From UBA3069 sp050633465 (lineage in GTDB: Bacteria > Pseudomonadota > Alphaproteobacteria > Rhodobacterales > Rhodobacteraceae), in contig JBOEGO010000015.1 of NCBI GenBank assembly GCA_050633465.1, forward strand, positions 1 through 64,000: a stretch of 64,000 nucleotides of DNA, given 5' to 3'. Both the position numbers and the translations under genes were made by a program. The notes beneath the pieces were generated by a model, which saw nothing but the letters and a program-made list of their open reading frames with translations, was not told the DNA's origin and made no database searches. Positions 15,838 to 23,338 of this stretch are shown here, one piece after another. Positions within the stretch are counted from its first letter, which is position 1, and each line of letters begins with the position of its first letter.

Positions 15838-17622
15838 TCAGTTGATCATGATCATGGTGGCGCTCAGGGTCAGCTCCCCCCCACCCGAAACCGAGGCCGA
15901 AACACCGCCCTCGGCGCTTAGCTCGGTCTCGGCGGTCAGGCTGATGCTGCCCCCCTCGGCGGTGACCTGCGCGGGGCTTTTGGCGCTGATGCCCGCGTCG
16001 CCGCTGATCGACAGCTTGCCGGTGGCGCTCAGGCTCAGATCCTTGGGGGTGGTGATGCTGATGCCGCTTTCGCCCATGGTGATGGCATTGCCGTTGCTGT
16101 CCTTCAGGGCGACCTCCTTGGCTTCGTCACTCAGCGTGATGGAATGGCCGCCCGGCGTGGTCACGGTGATCACCTTTTTGTCGTCGTCAAACCCCATGGT
16201 CAGGCTGGACCGTGTGACGATGGATTTCACATTGTTCTGTTCCTCAGGGGTGAATGGCATCGGGCGTTTGGCACTGTGCAGCGCCCCCAATACAACCGGC
16301 GCATTGGGGTCATTGCCCAAAAAGCCCACAATCACCTCGTCGCCGACCTCGGGCAGGAAGGTGATGCCCATGGAACTGCCGGCATAGGGGCTGGCAAGGC
16401 GCACCCAAATGCCGTCATCCGACCCCTGCAACGGGATCGACACCTTGATGCGCCCGCCCCCGGCGGGGTCGTCATAAACCTGCATCACCTTGGCAATCTG
16501 CAACCCGCCGGTGCCGGGCTGGCGGGCGGCGGCGGCGGGCTGTGTTGCATCGCGGTGGCTGTCGGTAAACCACTGGCGGTCCAGCCCGAAATGCGCCTCG
16601 GTGGTCCAGCGGCCATCGGCCATATGATGGCTGATGCCGGTGACATAACCCGCCCCGTTGAACCGCGTGCCCAGCCCCTTCAGCTCCAGCGTCTTGCCCG
16701 GCACCACCGCCGCATTCCCGGGAAAGGACACCATGCCGCTGATCCGCGCCAGTTCCGATTTCAACAATTGCGCTGCGGCCCAACCCGACAGTTGCTCCTG
16801 TTCCAGCGGGTCGATGCTGCGCAATGCGAACCCGCTGACATTCAACACCTTTGACAGGGCGGCACTGCCCAGATTGCCCTGCGTATTGACCGCAGGCGCG
16901 CGCCCCGTGGCAGTGACCAACTCCTGCGTTTTCGCATCCCAGCTTTGGGCGCTGGCGCCCGACAACTGGTTCAACGCGTCCAGTTCCAGATCCATCTGGT
17001 CCAGACTGGTGCCAAATCCCACGCTCAGTTCGGGCGAAGCGAAATCGGGTCTGGCCACGGTGACCTTGCCCGCCGCCACATCGACCACCATGGCGTTGAC
17101 CTCGGCGCGGGCCAGCAGGAAATCCCAATCGGTGCAATCGGTCTGCACCAGATGTTCTGCCTCGCCCGATGTCGCGGCCACATCCGCCGTCAGACCCGCC
17201 TCGCGGATCACCTTTGACAGGGCGGCGCTATCGCTGGTTCCGGTGAAAATCCTGCTGCGGCGCGCCACGGTCAAACCCGCCGCCTTGTCACCACAACCCA
17301 CCACCAGATTGCTTTCGCCCCCCGCTCCGATGCTTAACGACTGGCGCAGGATGATGCCCTTGAACACGGCGGTATTTTTGGCGTCATACCCCAGCCGTAT
17401 TTCAACCTGCTGGCCCGGCACGAAATGCCCGCTGGCCGAGGCGGGGAAATCCTCCTCGGAGGGGCTGCCATCGGCCAGCGTGATTTCGGCCATGGGCAAC
17501 CGGCCCAGGGCGCGGCTGACACGGATCGCGGTCACGCCATAACTGTCGGGCATGGCGCTGCCGTTCAACAGGATTTCCATCGTGACCAGATCGGCACCGG
17601 GTTTGCGCACATCCTGCGACAT
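15838..17622 (-). CDS. VgrG/gp27-gp5-like central spike protein (Pvc8/Afp8-like)
   Basis: 594 aa from ATG 17622, which overlaps the upstream TGA by one base (TGATG); a GTG three bases earlier is the alternative. The N-terminal half is a gp27-like hub (phage late control D fold). The middle has an OB fold (IKVSIPLQGSDDGIWVRLASPYAG, EVGDEVIVGFLGNDPNAPVVLG), typical of VgrG. The C-terminal 120 residues form a beta-helix needle of short repeats (GNAITMGESGISITTPKDLS). It would trimerise under the PAAR tip. No enzymatic extension is visible, so cargo is expected to be separate proteins. Confidence 0.93.
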   Translation of the reverse strand: MSQDVRKPGADLVTMEILLNGSAMPDSYGVTAIRVSRALGRLPMAEITLADGSPSEEDFPASASGHFVPGQQVEIRLGYDAKNTAVFKGIILRQSLSIGAGGESNLVVGCGDKAAGLTVARRSRIFTGTSDSAALSKVIREAGLTADVAATSGEAEHLVQTDCTDWDFLLARAEVNAMVVDVAAGKVTVARPDFASPELSVGFGTSLDQMDLELDALNQLSGASAQSWDAKTQELVTATGRAPAVNTQGNLGSAALSKVLNVSGFALRSIDPLEQEQLSGWAAAQLLKSELARISGMVSFPGNAAVVPGKTLELKGLGTRFNGAGYVTGISHHMADGRWTTEAHFGLDRQWFTDSHRDATQPAAAARQPGTGGLQIAKVMQVYDDPAGGGRIKVSIPLQGSDDGIWVRLASPYAGSSMGITFLPEVGDEVIVGFLGNDPNAPVVLGALHSAKRPMPFTPEEQNNVKSIVTRSSLTMGFDDDKKVITVTTPGGHSITLSDEAKEVALKDSNGNAITMGESGISITTPKDLSLSATGKLSISGDAGISAKSPAQVTAEGGSISLTAETELSAEGGVSASVSGGGELTLSATMIMIN

Positions 17623-18272
17623 CACTGATCCACCGGCGGAAATGTCAGGCCACGACCATAGGGCAGATGCATCAGATCGTTCAGGTCATTGACCCGCGCC
17701 ACCTGCGGATACAGCGACGGATCATCGTAAACATGATAACACATCAGCGGCAGCGTCTCGTCCTGCCGCGCCACCCGCAGATGGGTCAGATCGGCGCTTT
17801 CCTTGCCCGCCGCACGGGCCAGATCGGCAGGGGTCTGATGCTGGCGAAACGCCAAGCCCAACTTTGCGCGCAAAGGCACCCCCGCAGGGCTGAACAAAAC
17901 ATAGGCCACATCCAGCCGCGTCAACATGCAATCAAACGACAGCTTGCCCCAGACCACGCGCAGGTAATTCGGGCTGTGGATCGACCCGTTGAACGCATAG
18001 GCAACCTTGCGCAGCTTGCCCAGCTCCTCCTCGATCGAACTGACCCCGGCCACCACGCCCGTCGCATCAATGGTGATGTCGAAACTCAGCTCCTCGGGGG
18101 CGCGGGACTTGAACTGCGCCAGCGCGCCCGCCGCATCAATACCACGGTCGGTGGTGAATTCGGTGGCGTGTTTGTGCTCATAGGTGTCGGGGTTGATCTG
18201 CACCTGATAACTGCCGGTCTGGCGGCGCAATTCATCATCGGAAAAGGCCAGGATTTTCATCTTTGTCAGCAT
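17622..18272 (-). CDS. LysM-type hub/tube adaptor (Pvc7/Afp7-like)
   Basis: 216 aa. Typical of the CIS protein that joins inner tube to spike: an N-terminal gp53-like region (SYQVQINPDTYEHKHATEF) and a C-terminal degenerate LysM module (LMCYHVYDDPSLYPQVARVN, then a PYGRGLTFPP end). ATG 18272 was chosen over an upstream ATG at 18317, which would overlap the DUF5908 gene; the gap to that gene is then 4 nt. It is followed directly by the spike gene with overlapping stop and start. Confidence 0.9.
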   Translation of the reverse strand: MLTKMKILAFSDDELRRQTGSYQVQINPDTYEHKHATEFTTDRGIDAAGALAQFKSRAPEELSFDITIDATGVVAGVSSIEEELGKLRKVAYAFNGSIHSPNYLRVVWGKLSFDCMLTRLDVAYVLFSPAGVPLRAKLGLAFRQHQTPADLARAAGKESADLTHLRVARQDETLPLMCYHVYDDPSLYPQVARVNDLNDLMHLPYGRGLTFPPVDQ

Positions 18273-18276
18273 GGCG

Positions 18277-18453
18277 TCACCTGTCCGAACCGCTACAGGA
18301 TGTGCGGCGCAAGGCATGGCGCAACTGCTGCTCGATCATGGCCTTTATCTCGGCGCGCAGCCGTTCCGTCTCCGCCGCCTGCTGGTGGGCACCGGCGGGA
18401 TGCGGCGTGGTGATCTGTGCGCGCAGCACCAGTTCCCTGATCTCTACCGGCAT
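18277..18453 (-). CDS. DUF5908-type mini-protein (Pvc6/Afp6-like), 58 aa
   Basis: A 58-codon frame, short enough to be missed by gene callers. It begins MPVEIRELVLRAQI, the signature of DUF5908 proteins found between the tube and hub genes of eCIS loci, and continues with a helix ending IKAMIEQQLRHALRR, then a Cys/Ser-rich tail. It lies exactly where pvc6/afp6 lies in PVC and Afp, 4 nt before the hub adaptor start. GGGGCAG upstream can serve as RBS. The role in the particle is not established. Confidence 0.75.
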   Translation of the reverse strand: MPVEIRELVLRAQITTPHPAGAHQQAAETERLRAEIKAMIEQQLRHALRRTSCSGSDR

Positions 18454-18577
18454 TGAATTTCTGGCATGATCTGCCCCTTTTTATTTGCGACCGCTGCGGT
18501 CTGATGCGCCCCGATGATGCGCCGCTGCCAAATACCGCGCCGGGGGGCGCCCTGAATTCCGCGCGTGGCCCCCGTCA

Positions 18578-19066
18578 TCAGGCCTTCAACATCCCTGTCG
18601 CGGGTTTGGTGCGAAATAATTTTCGCGTCATGGCAGCATAGGATAATTCCAGCGTTTCCATGGCGATTTCACCCTTGCGGGCGTCGAATGCGGCGATCGA
18701 CCATTTCACCGGCCATGCCCGGTCCAGCGACCAGCCCAGCATCGGCGCGCCGGTTTGATCCAGCAGCGACACCAATACCGGCTGCGGCTTGATCGGTTCG
18801 GCCAGACCGCCCTCCAATACCTGTTTCGCCCATGTGAACAGGGCCGATTGCGCCACCATCACACCGCGTTTCAACACCAGATCAGGGTGGCCAGCGCGCA
18901 TCGGCAATTTGTGGGTGAACCGGTTTTCGCCGCCCTCGGCCAGATCAACGGTGGCTTGGGTCGTGTCCAATCCCGACACCTCGGAAAAACTGGCATCCAC
19001 GCCCGTGGTATTGGCCCCGATCGACACCGAAAACGAAAACCCAACCGGAGGATAATAATTCGCCAT
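18578..19066 (-). CDS. Inner tube protein, second copy (Pvc5/Afp5-like)
   Basis: 162 aa of the contractile-tail tube (gp19/Hcp-fold) family: VGFSFSVSIG, the SFSEVSGLDTTQATVDLAEGG segment, LVLKRGVMVAQSALFTWAKQ and the ETLELSYAAMTR end. It is divergent from the first tube protein at 19085-19540 and, as in PVC, probably forms the initiating ring that contacts the hub. It starts 18 nt after the stop of the first tube gene. Confidence 0.9.
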   Translation of the reverse strand: MANYYPPVGFSFSVSIGANTTGVDASFSEVSGLDTTQATVDLAEGGENRFTHKLPMRAGHPDLVLKRGVMVAQSALFTWAKQVLEGGLAEPIKPQPVLVSLLDQTGAPMLGWSLDRAWPVKWSIAAFDARKGEIAMETLELSYAAMTRKLFRTKPATGMLKA

Positions 19067-19084
19067 CCCTCAATACCCCCGGGT

Positions 19085-19540
19085 TCACGAATTTTCGATG
19101 GTAATGCCCTCATGGGCGATTTCCAGCGTTTCCACCGCAACCTCGTTGCCGTCGGATTTCAAATCGGTGCCAGTGATCTTGGTCGGCCATGCATTCGCCA
19201 GCTTCCACACCATGGTCGGCTTGCCGGTTTCATCCAACAGCTTGATGGTGATGCTTTCGCGCTTGATCGTGTTCATCTGGATTTTGCCATACCAGTCGAA
19301 AAACTTGTTATCCTTGACGAATACGCCCTTTTTCAACGTCACATTGCCGAATTTGGCAATGCCGGGCATCTTGATCGTGCTGAACACCTTGGAATTGCCG
19401 GCGCGGTATTCGATCACCTGGGTTTCGGTCTCCAGGCCGCTGACCTCCTGAAAGGGCAGATCAGTGCCCATATCGCCAATATCGACGCTGAAATAAAACT
19501 TCGGAAGCGGCCAGACATTGCCCTCTTTTTCACCTGCCAT
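19085..19540 (-). CDS. Main inner tube protein (Pvc1/Afp1-like)
   Basis: 151 aa, tube family: PKFYFSVDIGDMGTDLPFQE, VSGLETETQVIEYRAG, VTLKKGVFVKDNKFFDWY and VAVETLEIAHEGITIE. Similarity to eCIS Pvc1/Afp1 tubes is easy to see; these stack as hexamers to make the channel that holds cargo. It lies 25 nt downstream of the sheath gene, with AGGAGAATTGACCC ahead of the ATG. Confidence 0.92.
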   Translation of the reverse strand: MAGEKEGNVWPLPKFYFSVDIGDMGTDLPFQEVSGLETETQVIEYRAGNSKVFSTIKMPGIAKFGNVTLKKGVFVKDNKFFDWYGKIQMNTIKRESITIKLLDETGKPTMVWKLANAWPTKITGTDLKSDGNEVAVETLEIAHEGITIENS

Positions 19541-19565
19541 GGGTCAATTCTCCTATCGGCCTGAT

Positions 19566-21041
19566 TTACGATTTCTGCATCTGCTGCTGGAATGTCAGCA
19601 CGATGAATTCCGCCGGATGGGTGACCGCCACCTTGATCGTGACGCGCATGTATCCATCCAGAATGTCATTGCCGGTCATGGTGGCATTCAGCCCCACATC
19701 CACCGAAAACGCATCGGCGGGTTTGGTGCCTGCCAGCGCTCCGGCCTTCCACTGGTTGGTCAGGAAATTCTCCAGCATGGCCTTGACGGTGGACCATGTG
19801 CCCGCATCATTGGGCGCGAAAACATAGGCGTCACAGGCGGCCTTGGCGGATTGTTCCAGCATGATCAGGGTGCGGCGCACGCTGATGTATCGCCAGTCCT
19901 GACTGTTGCCATCCAGCGTGCGCGCCCCCCATACCAACACCCCGCGATTGATAAAACTGCGGATCGCATTCACCGCCAACCCGTTCAGCGGCATGTTCAG
20001 ATCTTCTTGCTGGTCATGGGTGATGTTCACACAGGGCGAAACCACATCCATCATCGACGTATTGGCAGGGGCCTGCCAGACGCCGCTGGTGTTGTCGGTG
20101 CGGGTGATCACACCGGCCATGCCCGCGCTGGGCGGCATCACATTTACAGCGGCCAGCGCCGCGACCATATATTGTTTGTATAACGGGCTGACAGTCATCA
20201 GCGCGGCATGGCCGGTGGGCGATGCGGTGCCATCCTTCACGTCCTTCAGGTATCCGCTCAGGTCGGCTGGCACATCGGGCGCGCCTGCCTTGGCCGCGTA
20301 TATCGCCGTCTGCTCCTTGGTCACCGCCTCCGATAGGGTTTTGCGCAGATCGTCGCTTAGATTCATAAACGTCACCGCGGGCTGTTCCAGGATCGAGGTA
20401 TTGAGCCAGGGATAATAGGCACAGCCATAGTTCAACCCGACCGTGCCGATATTGCTGCGGAAATTGCTGACCGGCGCGTCGGCGGGGGCCACCAATGGGC
20501 CCAGCCCGTAATTGCCATGCCACAGGTCCAATACGGCCACGCGGCTTTGCATGGTCTGGCAATGCAGCAGGGCGTGCTGGGCCACCTTTGACCAATCCGA
20601 CAGCCCCATCAGGCAGGTCTCCGGCGTCACCACCATGGTGGGTTCCTGCTCGGCGGTCAGGGTGTCGATGCCCGCAGTGAACATATCCGATGTCGGGCTG
20701 GCGGTGCTGTAATCCCCGATCGACACGATGTAACTGGGGCCGCCGCCATTGTCGTAAAAGAACTTCATCGACTGGTGCAGAATGAAAATCCCGTCGCGCA
20801 GGAATGCGCTGGCGTCATTGGCATCGGCCACCACCGACAGCGGAGGCGCAACGCCGAACAGGATTTCGAATTCGGCAAATGACGTGATGCGCGTCGGCGT
20901 GTTCAACAATGATGACGTGCCGCGCATCGCCTTTTGCGTGAACCCGATGAACGCCGGAACGGCGGTCGGCACCTCGACCACGGAATTGGGAAAGGCATCC
21001 TTTTCAACGACATAAACACCGGGAGTTTTATATTCTGACAT
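19566..21041 (-). CDS. Contractile sheath protein (Pvc2-4-like), single copy
   Basis: 491 aa, phage tail-sheath family. N-terminal YKTPGVYVVEKDAFPNSVV, the tube-facing segment VPAFIGFTQKA, the YDNGGGPSYIVSIG strand, and a conserved C-terminal domain with RYISVRRTLIMLEQS, NQWKAGALAG and a HPAEFIVLTFQQQM end. The C-terminal domain forms the intersubunit handshake. PVC and Afp carry three sheath paralogues; here there is only one, as in several marine and cyanobacterial systems. Confidence 0.95.
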   Translation of the reverse strand: MSEYKTPGVYVVEKDAFPNSVVEVPTAVPAFIGFTQKAMRGTSSLLNTPTRITSFAEFEILFGVAPPLSVVADANDASAFLRDGIFILHQSMKFFYDNGGGPSYIVSIGDYSTASPTSDMFTAGIDTLTAEQEPTMVVTPETCLMGLSDWSKVAQHALLHCQTMQSRVAVLDLWHGNYGLGPLVAPADAPVSNFRSNIGTVGLNYGCAYYPWLNTSILEQPAVTFMNLSDDLRKTLSEAVTKEQTAIYAAKAGAPDVPADLSGYLKDVKDGTASPTGHAALMTVSPLYKQYMVAALAAVNVMPPSAGMAGVITRTDNTSGVWQAPANTSMMDVVSPCVNITHDQQEDLNMPLNGLAVNAIRSFINRGVLVWGARTLDGNSQDWRYISVRRTLIMLEQSAKAACDAYVFAPNDAGTWSTVKAMLENFLTNQWKAGALAGTKPADAFSVDVGLNATMTGNDILDGYMRVTIKVAVTHPAEFIVLTFQQQMQKS

Positions 21042-21150
21042 GGCGGGGTTCCTGATCTTCGGGCAACGGGGTCAGCGGATTGGCGGGCAGGGGAAGGTTC
21101 GGGCGGGGGCAGGTTCGGGCGGGGTCGGGCAGGGCAGGGTCGGGCGGCAC

Positions 21151-21915
21151 CTAACTGCCGCTGGACGATGCAGCACAGGCGGCTTTCGCCAGAATGTCGG
21201 CCACCGCTTTGGTGTAAACCGCCTTGGCATTGGCCAGCGCCAGCTTGGCCTGATCCTCGTCCAGGGTCTGCTGCGCGGCGGCGGTGGTTTTGGTGCTGGC
21301 CAGCGTGGCCGCACCCTGATCCACGGCCTGCTGCGCGGTCAGCTGCGCCGCCTCTGCCGCGACCTTGGCCGCCGATGCCGTCTCCTCGGCCTTTTGCGCC
21401 GATGCCAGCGCCGTGGTCGCATCGCTCAGGGCTGTGGTCTTGGCGGTCAGCGCCTTTTGCGCCGCATCCACCGCCCGCTGTGCGGCGGCCTGTTCCAGCG
21501 TTGCGGTTTTCAATTCGGTCTTGGCATGTCCCACGGCGGTTGTGGCCTTGCCCAATGCGGTTTCGCTGTCGGTCAGCGTGTCCTTGGCCTTGGCCAATGC
21601 GGGGGCCAGCGCGTCATTCGCGGCGGTGGCGGTGGCGACGGTCTGGTCATGCTTGGCCTGCGCCTTGACCAGCGCGATGCCTTCGGCGGCCTGTGCCTGC
21701 ACATAGGTCAGCTCGGCGGCGGCCTGATCTGCGGCGGATTGATCGCGCACGGCGACCCGCGCCGCCTGTTTCGCGGCCTTGCGTGCATCTTCGACGGGGT
21801 CCGGGCTGGGGTCGGGTTTTTTGCCCTCGCCCGCAGCGGCCCCCGTTGCAGACCGGAACTCGGCGGCGGCGCTGTCACGGTCGTCTGGCGTGTCGGAAGA
21901 GGGCGTTTTGGCCAT
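21151..21915 (-). CDS. Ala-rich coiled-coil protein, first gene of the CIS operon
   Basis: 254 aa. An acidic, Asp/Ser/Pro-rich N terminus (residues 1-45) leads into about 190 residues of almost continuous alpha-helix with Ala in most core positions (AAAQRAVDAAQKALTAKTTA, AAEAAQLTAQQAVDQG), ending CAASSSGS. ATG 21915 has GGAGAG at a good distance; upstream in-frame ATGs belong to the control region. No signal peptide or membrane segment. It is the first gene of the unit, 109 nt ahead of the sheath start. I do not recognise a family; a scaffold, regulator or length-related factor are all possible. Confidence 0.75.
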   Translation of the reverse strand: MAKTPSSDTPDDRDSAAAEFRSATGAAAGEGKKPDPSPDPVEDARKAAKQAARVAVRDQSAADQAAAELTYVQAQAAEGIALVKAQAKHDQTVATATAANDALAPALAKAKDTLTDSETALGKATTAVGHAKTELKTATLEQAAAQRAVDAAQKALTAKTTALSDATTALASAQKAEETASAAKVAAEAAQLTAQQAVDQGAATLASTKTTAAAQQTLDEDQAKLALANAKAVYTKAVADILAKAACAASSSGS

Positions 21916-22394
21916 TGGAAAAATCTCTCCTGTTCGGTCGCAACACATTGCGAACGTTATAAATTTCCACCCCGTTCGGGTGATCAACTGTGCAGTTTTC
22001 GACCCGCGTGAAAACGATACGGGCGCCCAAATCGGATAATCGCCGGGGCCTCTGAACGGTTCCACAGATTGCAAAATATAGCGAGCAAAATTCGCGCCTA
22101 ACGCGTGCGTCGCGGCCCGAAACACCTGATTGAAAGCTAACCCAAGGTCAATTCAACCATAGAAAGTAATGCGTTTTCATAGGGTTTTGGAATTTTGCAA
22201 AATCCGCCACCAAGGGTGAGGTTTTTCGCAAAAATACCGGCTGCTGCCTGTGGATAACTCTGGAATTGGCGGGGGGCGGAACACGCCGCGCCGCAGCAAA
22301 CCGGCCATATTCCGCCCATTTCCACGCGCTTCGCATGTCGCGATTCGGCCACAGGGGCGGGCGCGGCCCCAGGGTTGTGGCTCAGGGTTGCCGC
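21916..22394 (-). promoter_or_regulatory. 479-bp control region between the CIS operon and the cargo gene
   Basis: No convincing gene lies here. It is more AT-rich than its surroundings. Upstream of the first CIS gene are TTGATC (21982-21987) and TATAAC (21956-21961), a weak promoter candidate with 20-nt spacing. TTGCAAAA/TTCGCAA-type elements recur: a perfect 12-bp palindrome ATTTTGCAAAAT at 22192-22203, a near palindrome TTTTTCGCAAAAA near 22227, and TTGCAAAATA near 22070. The minus-strand cargo gene ends at 22395, so this region also holds its 3' end. Confidence 0.5.
21938..21953 (-). promoter_or_regulatory. Operator-like inverted repeat before the first CIS gene
   Basis: TCGCAA-CACA-TTGCGA, perfect 6-bp arms around a 4-nt spacer, lies 22 nt upstream of ATG 21915 and just downstream of the candidate -10 box. 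That is a typical repressor position. The regulator is unknown. Confidence 0.45.
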
Positions 22395-23264
22395 CTAGGG
22401 TGGCGGGGGGCGAAACATCTGGGCGGCGGCATCATAGGTGTAATTATGCAGGGTCATCAGGCGGTGCGCCTCCTCCCATGTGCCGAATGTTCCGGCGGGG
22501 CGCATGTTGACGCGCTGGGTCAGGCGGTGCCGCGCATTGGCGGGGGTGCGGCCCTGAATGCGGTTGTGAACCCCGTTGTGGTTTAACCTGACATGCGCCC
22601 GCCGCGCTGCCAGATGGTCGATGAAATCGCGGTTGCGGTCCACGTGATAAGCCAGCCCGCGTTCGTGCAAATAGCCGGTGAAATGCTGCGGCACCGATCC
22701 CTGCGGATCAGGCACCAGCAGCGGCACCACATTGTTGCCATGGGCACCATCGGTGCCGATCACGGCGCGTTGCGGGTGGCGGTGGTCTGCCTCGGCCTGC
22801 CGGGCGGCGGCCGGCATGCCATGCAGGCGCTGTTCGGTAGGGGTGCCAGCGGCCCAACCCGCCTGCACGCCGGGCGCGGGCAGCGCGGGCACGGGCACGG
22901 CGGGCACCAACCCGCGGTTCCACAGGATCGCCAGCGCGCGGCGTTCGTGAATGTCCACGGCGGCATTGGTGATACGTGCCAATACCTGCGCCTGCGTTAA
23001 CGCGGGTCCGGCGGCGCGATTGGCATAGGTCACGGCCTCGGCTGGCATGCGTTGCACCACGCCTGCACCCGCCCCTGTGGTCATGTCGCGCCCCGTTACC
23101 TGCGCCAAACGTGCAACCCCGGGCGAGCGATCCGCCATGACCTGCAACCGTGTCAAATGCGCGGGGGCCAGATGCGCGGGGGCCAGATGCGTGGGGGCAG
23201 AGCGGGCAGCGGCCTGCGGCGCAGCGGTTCTGGCGTCGGGTTTACGGGCAAACGCATGTTGCAT
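22395..23264 (-). CDS. Putative eCIS cargo protein of unknown activity (289 aa)
   Basis: The N-terminal 60 residues are disordered and basic, with a tandem THLAPAHLAPAHL repeat (15-bp units near 23155-23200) and a segment LQVMADRSPGVARLAQV at 40-56. This closely resembles the LQAMAD-type motif at the start of many eCIS-associated effectors. The C-terminal 150 residues are rich in His, Asn and Arg (ADHRHPQ, NHNGVHNRIQGRTP, and a final TFGTWEEAHRLMTLHNYTYD), which suggests a metal-dependent or nuclease-like domain, but I cannot name a family. ATG 23264 was chosen; an ATG at 23327 would extend into the divergent promoter. It lies divergently from the DUF4157 protein and beside the CIS control region. 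Confidence 0.7.
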   Translation of the reverse strand: MQHAFARKPDARTAAPQAAARSAPTHLAPAHLAPAHLTRLQVMADRSPGVARLAQVTGRDMTTGAGAGVVQRMPAEAVTYANRAAGPALTQAQVLARITNAAVDIHERRALAILWNRGLVPAVPVPALPAPGVQAGWAAGTPTEQRLHGMPAAARQAEADHRHPQRAVIGTDGAHGNNVVPLLVPDPQGSVPQHFTGYLHERGLAYHVDRNRDFIDHLAARRAHVRLNHNGVHNRIQGRTPANARHRLTQRVNMRPAGTFGTWEEAHRLMTLHNYTYDAAAQMFRPPPP

Positions 23265-23338
23265 TTTCGCTGGCTCCTTTGCGCGGGCTGGTCGCGGCTG
23301 CGCCCTGATACGACCACATACTACCACGACAGCGGGCG

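Noticed and set aside
18444..18578. 44-codon frame starting TGATG after the second tube gene
   Set aside because: It is Arg-rich with no recognisable domain and overlaps the DUF5908 start. The overlap could be chance.
1200..21915. Type VI secretion system interpretation
   Set aside because: No TssB/TssC pair, TssJLM membrane complex or ClpV; sheath is single-gene and spike and hub types are eCIS-like.
22137..22352. Short open frames in the CIS control region
   Set aside because: No RBS, unusual residue mix and AT-rich palindromes in the same place; better explained as regulatory DNA.
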